Assembly: GCA_035297145.1 (NCBI GenBank)
Contig: DATGZN010000113.1
Span: forward strand, 62,001 to 126,000
Source of the DNA: QHXW01 sp035297145
GTDB taxonomy: Bacteria; Acidobacteriota; Terriglobia; Bryobacterales; Bryobacteraceae
Direction: 5' to 3'
DNA length: 64,000 nucleotides
The position numbers and the translations under genes are program-made. Shown here one piece after another: positions 32,876-40,174 of this stretch; positions within the stretch are counted from its first letter, which is position 1; each line of letters starts with the position of its first letter. The notes under the pieces were generated by a model. The model was not told where the DNA came from. It did no database searches and saw only the letters and a list, made by a program, of their open reading frames with translations.

Positions 32876-33912
32876 ATACTCAAATGATGGCGGCCGTGCT
32901 CTACGGCAAGGAACACTTGCAGGTAGAGCCCATAGCCGTTCCGCATATTCAGACAGGCGACCTTCTCGTTCGCGTCCGCGTTGCGCTCACCTGCGGCACC
33001 GATGTTAAAGTGTTCCGGCGCGGTTACCATGCGCGCATGATCGTTCCGCCGGCGGTATTCGGGCACGAGCTGGCGGGTGATGTTGTATCGCTGGGTGAGG
33101 GAAGCACCAGGTTTTCCGTCGGCCAGCGTGTGGTTGCCGCTAACTCAGCGCCCTGCGAAGAATGCTACTTCTGCCGCCGTGGCCTGGAAAACCTTTGCGA
33201 GGATCTGCTCTTCAACAACGGCGCCTACGCCGAGTATATTCGCATTCCCGCCCGTATTGTGGCGCGTAACACGTATGAAATTCCAGCCGGCGTGTCCTAT
33301 CAGGATGCCGCGCTGGTAGAGCCGCTGGCCTGCGTGCTGCGTGGCCTGGAGGAAACCGGAGTCCGCGCCGGTGATTCGCTGGCCATCATTGGCCTGGGAC
33401 CGATCGGGCTGATGTTCGTGCGGCTGGCCAAGCTTTATGGCGCGCGCGTGATCGCCATCGGCCGGCGGAAAACGCAATTGGATCGGGCCGCCGCGGCGGG
33501 AGCCGACGAGTTGATCTCGACCGAGCGGGTTTCCCGGCCGTCCGACGTGGTACGCAATCTCACCGCGGGCCGCGGCGCCGACGTGGCGATTGAAGCCGTC
33601 GGCAATCCCGAGACATGGGATTGGGCCGTAGACATGGTACGGCGCGGTGGAACGGTCAACTTTTTCGGTGGCTGTCCCAACGAGAGCAGGGTCAGCCTGG
33701 ATACTTCTTTGCTGCACTATTCCGAAATCACGTGCAAGGCCAGCTTCCATCACACACCGGGCCACATCCGTAAGGCTCTCGACATCATCTGCAACGGCGA
33801 CATCCGCGCGCGCGATTTCGTGAATCGCGAAGAACCGCTCACCAACCTGCTCGAAGTGATGCGCCATTTGATGAGCCACAACGGCCACTTGAAAACGGCC
33901 ATCCTCCCGTAA
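32863..33912 (+). CDS. Zinc-dependent dehydrogenase (MDR), hopanoid operon member 2
   Basis: 349 residues, overlapping the previous dehydrogenase by 13 bases; GTG or TTG starts near the overlap are possible too. Catalytic zinc motifs: LTCGTDVKVF and FGHELAGDV; structural zinc loop CEECYFCRRGLENLC; Rossmann motif LAIIGLGPIGLMFVRLAK; CNGDIRARDFVN near the end. It is a distant paralogue of member 1, with polyol-dehydrogenase-like character (threonine/sorbitol dehydrogenase type). hpnC starts 10 bases later. Role inferred only from context: oxidation or reduction of the hopanoid side chain or of a squalene intermediate. Confidence 0.85.
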   Translation: MDRVNTQMMAAVLYGKEHLQVEPIAVPHIQTGDLLVRVRVALTCGTDVKVFRRGYHARMIVPPAVFGHELAGDVVSLGEGSTRFSVGQRVVAANSAPCEECYFCRRGLENLCEDLLFNNGAYAEYIRIPARIVARNTYEIPAGVSYQDAALVEPLACVLRGLEETGVRAGDSLAIIGLGPIGLMFVRLAKLYGARVIAIGRRKTQLDRAAAAGADELISTERVSRPSDVVRNLTAGRGADVAIEAVGNPETWDWAVDMVRRGGTVNFFGGCPNESRVSLDTSLLHYSEITCKASFHHTPGHIRKALDIICNGDIRARDFVNREEPLTNLLEVMRHLMSHNGHLKTAILP

Positions 33913-33922
33913 ACCTGCGCTG

Positions 33923-34837
33923 GTGTTTCTCGCTCCCAAAGATTTTGTCCGCAATCCGGCGGCGATGGCTGCGGTCTGCTCGCTGCCTCAGGGCGAGGAA
34001 TACACGCGCTGGCTCGCCACGCATCACTACGAGAATTTCCACGTTGTGAGCTGGCTGCTCCCCAAGCGGCTGCATCAGGATTTCTATAACGTCTACGCCT
34101 ATTGCCGCTGGGCGGACGATCTGGGCGACGAGATGGGAGATACCGTCGAGAGCCTGCGCCTGCTGGCGTGGTGGCGCCGGGAGCTGCGGGCCATGTACGC
34201 GGGAGAAGTCAGGCATCCGGTGTTCGTGGCGTTGTGCGGGACCGTGGAGCGCTACGCGATTCCCCAGCAGCCTTTTGATGACTTGATCAGCGCTTTTGAG
34301 CAGGACCAGACCGTCACGCGTTACCGCAATTGGGACGAGCTTTTTGGATATTGCAGGTGCTCCGCGAATCCCGTGGGGCGCCTCGTGCTGTATCTCTGCG
34401 GTTATTCCGACGCCGAACGCCAGCGGCTATCGGACGCTACCTGCACAGCCTTGCAGCTTGCGAATTTCTGGCAAGACGTGACGGTGGATTGGGAGAAGGA
34501 CCGTGTCTATGTGCCGCTCGATGTGCTGGAGCGGCACGGATCGTCAGTAGAGGAGATTGCCGCGCGCCGCTTTACTCCTGGGTTTGCGGCAGCCATGCAG
34601 GACGCCGTGGCCTGCGCTCGCAATCTGTTCCTCGAAGGGCTGCCGCTCACCGGCATGGTGGATCGCCGTCTCGCAGTGGATATCGAACTTTTCAGCCGCG
34701 GTGGAATGCGGGTGCTCGACAAGATTGCCGCGCAGGGTTACGACGTGCTTGCCCGCCGCCCGGCGATCTCGAAGACCGAGCGCGTCTGGATTCTGCTGGG
34801 CACGCTCGCTCGCGCTGCTCTGGCGCGTGCGGCGTAA
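33923..34837 (+). CDS. hpnC: Squalene synthase HpnC (hydroxysqualene synthase)
   Basis: 304 residues from a GTG at 33923. A trans-isoprenyl diphosphate synthase homologue: the first Asp-rich motif is YCRWADDLGDE and the second is FWQDVTVDWEKDR. In the HpnCDE route, HpnD makes presqualene diphosphate and HpnC converts it to hydroxysqualene. The family features HHYENFHVVSW and RRLAVDIELFSRGG are present. It is joined to hpnD by TAATG. Confidence 0.93.
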   Translation: MFLAPKDFVRNPAAMAAVCSLPQGEEYTRWLATHHYENFHVVSWLLPKRLHQDFYNVYAYCRWADDLGDEMGDTVESLRLLAWWRRELRAMYAGEVRHPVFVALCGTVERYAIPQQPFDDLISAFEQDQTVTRYRNWDELFGYCRCSANPVGRLVLYLCGYSDAERQRLSDATCTALQLANFWQDVTVDWEKDRVYVPLDVLERHGSSVEEIAARRFTPGFAAAMQDAVACARNLFLEGLPLTGMVDRRLAVDIELFSRGGMRVLDKIAAQGYDVLARRPAISKTERVWILLGTLARAALARAA

Positions 34838-35676
34838 TGTCTACGCTCGACGAATCGTACGCCTTCTGCTGCGGCGTAGCCCGGAAGCGCGCCAGGAATT
34901 TCTACTACTCATTTGTTCTGCTGCCTCGCGAGCAGAGCGACGCCATGTGCGCCATCTACGCGTTCATGCGCTATTGTGACGACTTGAGTGACGAGCCCGG
35001 CGCTTCCCGCGAAGCCATGGAGCGATGGCGCGGCGCTCTCGTGGACGCGCTTACCGGCAAGTTCGATGCCTACCCCGCGTGGCCCGCGTTCTACGATACC
35101 GTCCAGCGCTACCGTGTCCCGCACGAATATTTCTTTCAGATGATCGAGGGCGTTACGTCAGACCTGGAGCCGCGCGCGTTCCAGACCTTCGATGAGCTGT
35201 ATCGCTACTGCTATCAGGTCGCGTCGGTAGTGGGGCTCTGCACAATTCACATCTTCGGCTTCGATTCGCCCGACGCGCTGCTGCTGGCAGAGAAGTGCGG
35301 CGTGGCGTTTCAACTCACGAACATCCTGCGCGACATTGCGGAGGATGCCGCTCGCGAGCGCGTGTATTTACCGGCGGAGGATCTGCGGCGCTTCGATGTC
35401 GATTCGCACGACCTTCGCAACGGGCAGCCGAGTGAAGCGCTCAGGAGCCTCATGGAGTTTGAGGCAGGCCGCGCGCGCGCTTACTACCGGGAGTCGCAAC
35501 CGCTGGTGGAGATGATCCACAAGCGCAGCCGGCCGGCGCTCCGCGCCTTGATCGGTATTTATTCGCGCCTGCTCACGCGCATCGAGGAGCGGAAATTCGA
35601 CGTGTTTACGGAACGCGTATCGCTCTCGGCTGCGGAGAAGTGCTGGATTGTTCTGCGCGCCCGGATGGGCGGTTAG
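34837..35676 (+). CDS. hpnD: Presqualene diphosphate synthase
   Basis: 279 residues from the ATG at 34837 (TAATG with hpnC); longer in-frame starts run inside hpnC. It condenses two farnesyl diphosphates to presqualene diphosphate. Asp-rich motifs: AFMRYCDDLSDE and LTNILRDIAEDAARERVY; the C-terminal helix FDVFTERVSLS is usual. The last gene of the operon; hpnE, expected to follow in three-gene squalene clusters, is absent here. It converges with zapA across 19 bases with no clear terminator. Confidence 0.94.
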   Translation: MSTLDESYAFCCGVARKRARNFYYSFVLLPREQSDAMCAIYAFMRYCDDLSDEPGASREAMERWRGALVDALTGKFDAYPAWPAFYDTVQRYRVPHEYFFQMIEGVTSDLEPRAFQTFDELYRYCYQVASVVGLCTIHIFGFDSPDALLLAEKCGVAFQLTNILRDIAEDAARERVYLPAEDLRRFDVDSHDLRNGQPSEALRSLMEFEAGRARAYYRESQPLVEMIHKRSRPALRALIGIYSRLLTRIEERKFDVFTERVSLSAAEKCWIVLRARMGG

Positions 35677-35695
35677 CCGCGTCGCTCCGTGCGCA

Positions 35696-35983
35696 TCAGC
35701 CTTCGATCGCGCGCCCGAGCAGCCCGGCGAACTCTTCGGTTTTGCGGCCGACGCGTTCTTTGAGACTGGTGAGATCCCGCTCGATCGTATGCAGCCGATC
35801 GGCAAGGTGCAGGCAGGCGAGCACGGCAATCCGCGTTGCATCGGCGCTAGGCGCCTTCGACGCGATCGAATGCAGCAGCTCGTCCACGCTCTGCGCCAAC
35901 TCCTCGATCTCGTGCGGATCTTCACCCGCCAGCGTATACGACTGGTTCAGAATGGTGACGCGAACGGGGCGCTTTTCCTCCAT
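35696..35983 (-). CDS. zapA: Cell division protein ZapA
   Basis: 95 residues. The ZapA head (KRPVRVTILNQSYTLAGEDPHEI) is followed by the coiled coil (ELAQSVDELLHSIA, HLADRLHTIERDLTSLKERVG). ZapA cross-links FtsZ protofilaments at mid-cell. It lies 8 bases downstream of another coiled-coil gene on the same strand and is the last gene of the rpmI-rplT unit. Confidence 0.9.
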   Translation of the reverse strand: MEEKRPVRVTILNQSYTLAGEDPHEIEELAQSVDELLHSIASKAPSADATRIAVLACLHLADRLHTIERDLTSLKERVGRKTEEFAGLLGRAIEG

Positions 35984-35991
35984 CGAAGGGA

Positions 35992-36297
35992 TCAGCCGGT
36001 GTGCATCTGGTCGATGTTGCCGAGTAGCTTCTCAATGCGCGTCCGGACCTGTTTCTTCTCGGCTCGAAGCGCTTCGATTTCGCCGGCCAGTTGCTCGGTC
36101 TGCGCGCGGGCTTCGGCGGCTTCTTGCAACGCCGCCTCATTCGATGTGTGCAGGGCCTTGTTTTCGCCGCGCAGGTTCTCGGCTTCCTCGCGCAGCGTCG
36201 CATTCTCGGCGCGCAGCTCGGCGACCAGTTCGACGGCTTTGTGGATGCGCTCTTCGAGCGAAGCCAGGGCGTCGAATTCCTGGTGCGGCGCCGCCAT
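35992..36297 (-). CDS. Small coiled-coil protein (ZapB-like)
   Basis: 101 residues. The start is fixed by an ATGA overlap with the rplT stop at 36297-36299; longer in-frame starts lie within rplT. Almost the whole product is a heptad-rich coiled coil (LASLEERIHKAVELVAELRAE, AEARAQTEQLAGEIEALRAE). The size and the position before zapA suggest a division-associated ZapB-like partner. This is context, not homology. Confidence 0.8.
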   Translation of the reverse strand: MAAPHQEFDALASLEERIHKAVELVAELRAENATLREEAENLRGENKALHTSNEAALQEAAEARAQTEQLAGEIEALRAEKKQVRTRIEKLLGNIDQMHTG

Positions 36298-36662
36298 CAG
36301 CTTGCGATCCCCAGCGCGGCTTGCGCTTTCCGGACAAGTTGCCGGAAACCGGCCTCGTCGTTCGCGGCCACCTCGGCCAGCACCTTGCGGTCCAGCGTGA
36401 TGCCGGCCTTTTTGAGCCCGTTGATGAATTTGCTGTAGGAGAGCCCCGCCGCTTTGCAGCCGGCGCTGATACGCACAATCCACAACGCCCGGAAATCGCG
36501 CTTCTTCTGCCGGCGGCCGATGTACGCGAACTTCAGCCCGCGTTCCACGGCCTCCTGCGCCGCGCGATGCAGCTTGCTCTTGGTGAGAAAATAGCCGGAA
36601 GCCCGCTCGAGCGTTTTCGCGCGGGAGGCTCTACGTTTGGTACCTCGTTTGACTCTGGGCAC
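36297..36662 (-). CDS. rplT: 50S ribosomal protein L20
   Basis: 121 residues, the normal L20 length, starting [18 protein letters not shown], with [19 protein letters not shown] and [19 protein letters not shown]. It binds 23S rRNA and is needed early in 50S assembly. In many bacteria it represses its own operon, but I do not see the known leader structures here. It overlaps the coiled-coil gene by 3 bases and follows rpmI after 71 bases. Confidence 0.98.
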   Translation of the reverse strand: MPRVKRGTKRRASRAKTLERASGYFLTKSKLHRAAQEAVERGLKFAYIGRRQKKRDFRALWIVRISAGCKAAGLSYSKFINGLKKAGITLDRKVLAEVAANDEAGFRQLVRKAQAALGIAS

Positions 36663-36733
36663 GTTTCACTCCTTGTAGTATTTTGCGGCGGCTCGGGCAC
36701 GTGCCACGCGCACCGTCCGCACGCGGTGACCCC

Positions 36734-36928
36734 TTAGTAAGGGATCATACGCTTCAGAGCCGGCTGGTCAGCCTTGTCGGCCACCACCTGCTCATGCAGC
36801 TTCTTCTTTCTCTTGCGGCGTTTCGACGTCAAGATGTGCCGCGCGAAGGCGTGGCCGCGGACCACCTGGCCCGTGCCCGTCTTCTTAAAACGCTTGGACG
36901 CACCTTTGTGGGTCTTCAATTTCGGCAT
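36734..36928 (-). CDS. rpmI: 50S ribosomal protein L35
   Basis: 64 residues, typical for L35: [20 protein letters not shown], then [18 protein letters not shown]. It is the first gene of this minus-strand ribosomal/cell-division unit. Upstream, where infC commonly sits, there is instead a beta-glucosidase gene. An extended -10 promoter precedes it at 36967-36975. Confidence 0.97.
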   Translation of the reverse strand: MPKLKTHKGASKRFKKTGTGQVVRGHAFARHILTSKRRKRKKKLHEQVVADKADQPALKRMIPY

Positions 36929-36966
36929 AAAAACTGTTCCATCGGGGGAAAGCGGCTGAATTTGAA

Positions 36967-36975
36967 ATTATAACA
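36967..36975 (-). promoter_or_regulatory. Extended -10 promoter of rpmI-rplT
   Basis: On the minus strand TGTTATAAT (36975-36967), a perfect TATAAT preceded by TGT. The leader to the rpmI ATG at 36928 is about 30 bases. This places the promoter directly before rpmI, so infC is not part of the transcript. Confidence 0.55.
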
Positions 36976-37008
36976 CGAGAGGCCGGGGGAGCCGCTGTTT
37001 TGCCGCCT

Positions 37009-38322
37009 TTACGACCGCCGCGCGATCTCCCCCAGGTACCGTGCGCTTGGCTTCACGGTCCGCTCCTGCGTCTCCCGATTTACCGCCACCAGGCCGAACT
37101 TCAGCCGGTAGCCGAAGATCCACTCGAAATTATCCAGCAACGACCAGTGCACGTATCCGCGGACGTCGATTCCATCGCGCAGGCAATTCTGCACGCCCGC
37201 CAGTGCCCGCCGGATATACTCGACGCGCCGCTCATCGTTTTCCGTGCCGATGCCGTTCTCTGTAACGTAAACCGGCACCTTCGCCTGTTCGTGCGCATAG
37301 CGGATGGTCTGCTCCAGCGCCTCCGGCCAGAACTCGTAGCCCATGTCGGTCAACTCGACGCCCGCCTCCGCCGGCAGATCGCCATCCTTTCCCACGCGGC
37401 TGCGCGTATACGTCTGCACGCCGATGTAATCGCTCTTTGCCGCTGCGGCCATCCAAGGGCCGTAAACGCTCCGGCGCTTTTCATCACGCTTGCTGTCTGC
37501 GCCAACCGCCTGTTCGTCCGATATCGCAACGTTCACGCCCACCGGATATTTGCCCGGCCCGGACTTCATGGCCGCCAAACCGCGGTGGTGCGCCGCAACC
37601 AGATGGTCCGTGATGTTCCCGCCATTACCGAACAGCATGGTGCCGAACCGGTCGGAGCCGACCGCGCGCGCAGCCGCTTTGGCTACTTCCTCCGGGCTCA
37701 CCGAAGGCTTGAACATCGTGGCCCAGGACAGCAACAGCGGGATGTTCGGCTCGTTCAACGTGCTGGCAATTGCAATGAAGTCGCCCAAATGCTTCGCCGA
37801 CCGTTCGCAATACCGCGCATACAGGTCCACGGCTTCCGGGTTTTCCCACCCGCCCATCGCCGCCAGCCACCGCGGCATGGTGAAGTGATAGAACGTCACC
37901 ATCGGCGTCAGGTTATTCTCGTGGCAACAAGCCAGCACACGCCGGTAATGCTCCAGTTCTGCGTTGGAGAAAAATCCGCGCTCCGGTTCGATACGCGCCC
38001 ACTCGATGGAAAACCTGTACGTATTGAAACCCAGGCCGGCTAAGAGCCGGATATCGTCCCGGTAGCGATGGTAATGATCGCAGGCATCGCCGGAGCGTTC
38101 GGCGTACATGGTCGGCCGGATATTTTCCAGAACCCAAATGTCGCTGTTGATGTTGTTGCCTTCCACTTGGTGTGCTGCGGTCGCCGCGCCCCAGAGAAAC
38201 CCCTTGGGGTAACCGCCTGATGCGGCGGTGGCAGGCCCGCCGGCGAGGCTCGCAATCGCCAGAGAGCCGCTCGCCAGAAAGCGCCGACGATTGAGATCCG
38301 CGGAGAATGGGAGCATCGTCAC
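37009..38322 (-). CDS. Tat-exported GH1 beta-glucosidase
   Basis: 437 residues. The N-terminus is a Tat signal (NRRRFLASGSLAIASLAGGPATAA). The mature protein is a family 1 glycoside hydrolase: acid/base Glu191 in STLNEPNIP and nucleophile Glu355 in VTENGIGTE, with HYHRYRDDIRLLAGLGFNTYR and GYVHWSLLDNFEWIFGY. It hydrolyses terminal beta-linked glucose or galactose from oligosaccharides or glycosides. Most GH1 enzymes are cytoplasmic, so the Tat leader is notable and puts the enzyme in the periplasm or outside. Confidence 0.93.
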   Translation of the reverse strand: MTMLPFSADLNRRRFLASGSLAIASLAGGPATAASGGYPKGFLWGAATAAHQVEGNNINSDIWVLENIRPTMYAERSGDACDHYHRYRDDIRLLAGLGFNTYRFSIEWARIEPERGFFSNAELEHYRRVLACCHENNLTPMVTFYHFTMPRWLAAMGGWENPEAVDLYARYCERSAKHLGDFIAIASTLNEPNIPLLLSWATMFKPSVSPEEVAKAAARAVGSDRFGTMLFGNGGNITDHLVAAHHRGLAAMKSGPGKYPVGVNVAISDEQAVGADSKRDEKRRSVYGPWMAAAAKSDYIGVQTYTRSRVGKDGDLPAEAGVELTDMGYEFWPEALEQTIRYAHEQAKVPVYVTENGIGTENDERRVEYIRRALAGVQNCLRDGIDVRGYVHWSLLDNFEWIFGYRLKFGLVAVNRETQERTVKPSARYLGEIARRS

Positions 38323-38426
38323 CTCTCAAACAAGCGCCCTCATTATAGTCCCCGCCAGACGCGTTTTGGCACGTAGCGCGAATCAACCCAGATTAGTTGG
38401 GATTTCTCGGCGGTGAAGAATTATTT

Positions 38427-39515
38427 TTATCGCGTGAAAAGCGACGCCCCATAACGCAGCACCGATTGCAGGTCATCCGCCAGTACATCCGGTTCGTAAA
38501 TCTCGATGTAATCCACATGCCGCCCGGCGTTCAGCCGCATCCCCTTATCGATTGATCTTCTCAACGCGAGCGGCGGATCTCCCTCCGCGCCCATGTTGCC
38601 ACTGTTGTGTTCGCACGACGTGCGCAGCTGAAAGCCTGTGACGATTCGTCCGTTATAACCAAGCACAAGATCGGTGCCGCGAGGACCCCGGTCCGTGCCT
38701 CGATTCCCGTCGAGATTGCTGTATTGGAGTGCAAACCGGCGCCCCAGGATGCCGATTGCCTCGTTGATCACTGCTTCCTTGGTGCGCACCCGTTCACGAG
38801 GATCGCGTTTGCCCTGGTCATTGATAGTGAGACCGAATCCCAGTGACAAGGAAACGTACTGATTCGGGAAGTCGGCGGCGTAAACCTGGAACACCTTCTG
38901 CCATGCCTCGATATACTTTCGCGGCGTATAAGAATTCTTGAGCCATATCCTGACATCCTCTGGGTCGCTTGGCAACGTGAACTCCGCGGAAACCGATGTC
39001 GGTCCGCCAGCCGCCACCACTCGGAACGCCGGAGACTTCCCGTATCTCTCGCTCAGTTGTTTCACGAATGCGAACCAACGGCTGAGGTACACCTTGTCCC
39101 ACGGCATCGGAAGCCTCTCCACCGTGCCTTTGCTAGGGCCATACTGTAGCGGGAACTCTGCGCTCTTTGCGCCTTCAAGGGTCCACGGAGGAGAAAAAAA
39201 TCCGGCAAAGATGAGCAGCTGTACCCATTTCTTTGATGATTCCGCCGCGGCGAACAGTTGATCCAGCTTCGACCAGTCGGGTTTTCCCTGAACCGGCTCA
39301 ATGTCGCGCCAACGGATCTGCAACGCAACCCCGCTAATGGACGGATTGTCCAACGGCCGTAGATCCAGCCGATCATCTTGCGCTTTGTTCTCGATCACTA
39401 CGACGAGTCCCGTCGGAGGATGCTCGGCGAACGCCCGCAGCGTAGCAGCGCAAAATAGCAGTCCGCCCGCTAAGACAGCGAGCCTGGCAGTCAGTGGCGC
39501 ACCCCGCATCAACAT
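38427..39515 (-). CDS. Secreted TIM-barrel-like protein (putative glycoside hydrolase)
   Basis: 362 residues with an N-terminal signal (about residues 10-30, ARLAVLAGGLLFCAATLRA). Internal features look like a glycoside-hydrolase barrel: VALQIRWRDIEPVQGKPDWSK (compare the strand-2 RWxxIEPxxG of GH42-like enzymes), a substrate-facing LLIFAGFFSPPW, and a late IEIYEPD. The catalytic acids are not certain. Family not recognised. It is co-directional with the GH1 gene downstream and might act on the same glycans. Confidence 0.65.
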   Translation of the reverse strand: MLMRGAPLTARLAVLAGGLLFCAATLRAFAEHPPTGLVVVIENKAQDDRLDLRPLDNPSISGVALQIRWRDIEPVQGKPDWSKLDQLFAAAESSKKWVQLLIFAGFFSPPWTLEGAKSAEFPLQYGPSKGTVERLPMPWDKVYLSRWFAFVKQLSERYGKSPAFRVVAAGGPTSVSAEFTLPSDPEDVRIWLKNSYTPRKYIEAWQKVFQVYAADFPNQYVSLSLGFGLTINDQGKRDPRERVRTKEAVINEAIGILGRRFALQYSNLDGNRGTDRGPRGTDLVLGYNGRIVTGFQLRTSCEHNSGNMGAEGDPPLALRRSIDKGMRLNAGRHVDYIEIYEPDVLADDLQSVLRYGASLFTR

Positions 39516-39563
39516 ATACGCCTCCTCAGAATCACGCCGCTAAAGTTATACCATGGTCTCGAC

Positions 39564-39836
39564 GTGCCCACGCGCTTTGGCTGGATGGCCGACACCGATC
39601 CGAAGGCACTCGAGAAACTCATCGAACTGCGCCGTCGGATGACGTTCGACCAGAAGCTCCGGCAGTTTTTCGAGATGACCGAAATGCTGCTTCGCGGCTA
39701 CGAGGATCGCGTGCGCCGTGAGTACCCGGAAGCCAGCGAGCGCGAGATTTTCTTACGCGCCGCGGCCCTGCGCCTCGGAAGCGACACGGTTCGCCGAGTC
39801 TATGGCTGGAGCCCGGAAAGCGGCGCTAAGGAATGA
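39564..39836 (+). CDS. Small conserved helical protein
   Basis: 90 residues from a GTG at 39564; an ATG at 39585 (MADTDPKALEK) may be the true start. The product is almost all helix: ELRRRMTFDQKLRQFFEMTE, LLRGYEDRVRREYPEASERE, IFLRAAALRLGSDTVRRVYG. Short proteins with this MTFxQKLxQxxxM phrase occur near toxin-antitoxin-like or nucleotidyltransferase genes, but no partner is here and I give no function. It stands alone between two minus-strand genes. Confidence 0.6.
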   Translation: MPTRFGWMADTDPKALEKLIELRRRMTFDQKLRQFFEMTEMLLRGYEDRVRREYPEASEREIFLRAAALRLGSDTVRRVYGWSPESGAKE

Positions 39837-39896
39837 TGACATCGCAGAGTGAATAGCGCAGATCGCCATCCTGTAGCGCAGGGCCATCGCTTGAAT

Positions 39897-39936
39897 TTTG
39901 CCTTTTGCCCTTTGCCTTTTGTCTTTTGCCTTCACC
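39897..39936. repeat. TTTTGCC-rich simple repeat including 22-base direct repeat copy 1
   Basis: Units of TTTTGCC/TTTTGTC run through 39897-39936. Bases 39913-39934 are identical to 40153-40174. It lies just downstream of iscX; its minus-strand reading is strongly purine-rich. Confidence 0.7.
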
Positions 39937-39937
39937 A

Positions 39938-40153
39938 TCACTCCTGAGACTCCTTCCACTCCTCGTACCACGCCATCTGAATCGCTTCCAGCTTGCCTTC
40001 GCTCGATTTCTTCGGATCGTCCCCGAAGTCATCGAGCTCCGTGATCCACTGGTGCATATCCGTGAACCGCACCTTCAGCGGATCGACGTCCGGATGCGCT
40101 TCGTAGAGCGCCAACGCGATATTCTCAGTGTGATCCCAAGTAAGTCCCGGCAT
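39938..40153 (-). CDS. iscX: Iron-sulfur assembly protein IscX
   Basis: 71 residues, close to the E. coli length (66). The family signature is clear: MPGLTWDHTENIALALYEAHP, then VDPLKVRFTDMHQWI and a C-terminal MAWYEEWK. IscX binds IscS and iron and modulates the rate of cluster assembly. It is the last gene of the ISC unit, following hscA directly; fdx, which usually lies between them, is missing. Both sides of the gene carry the same 22-base repeat. Confidence 0.95.
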   Translation of the reverse strand: MPGLTWDHTENIALALYEAHPDVDPLKVRFTDMHQWITELDDFGDDPKKSSEGKLEAIQMAWYEEWKESQE

Positions 40154-40174
40154 GCCTTTTGTCTTTTGCCTTCA
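40153..40174. repeat. 22-base direct repeat copy 2 between hscA and iscX
   Basis: Identical to 39913-39934 (TGCCTTTTGTCTTTTGCCTT then CA). It spans the hscA stop codon and the iscX start codon, so the repeat took the place of the intergenic sequence, where fdx would normally be. Confidence 0.75.

Noticed and set aside
35640..36737. Long plus-strand frame across zapA, the coiled-coil gene and rplT
   Set aside because: Arg/Ser/Ala-rich shadow; the minus-strand genes are certain.
37000..38043. 347-codon plus-strand frame antisense to the GH1 gene
   Set aside because: Arg/His-rich shadow of a gene with clear catalytic motifs.
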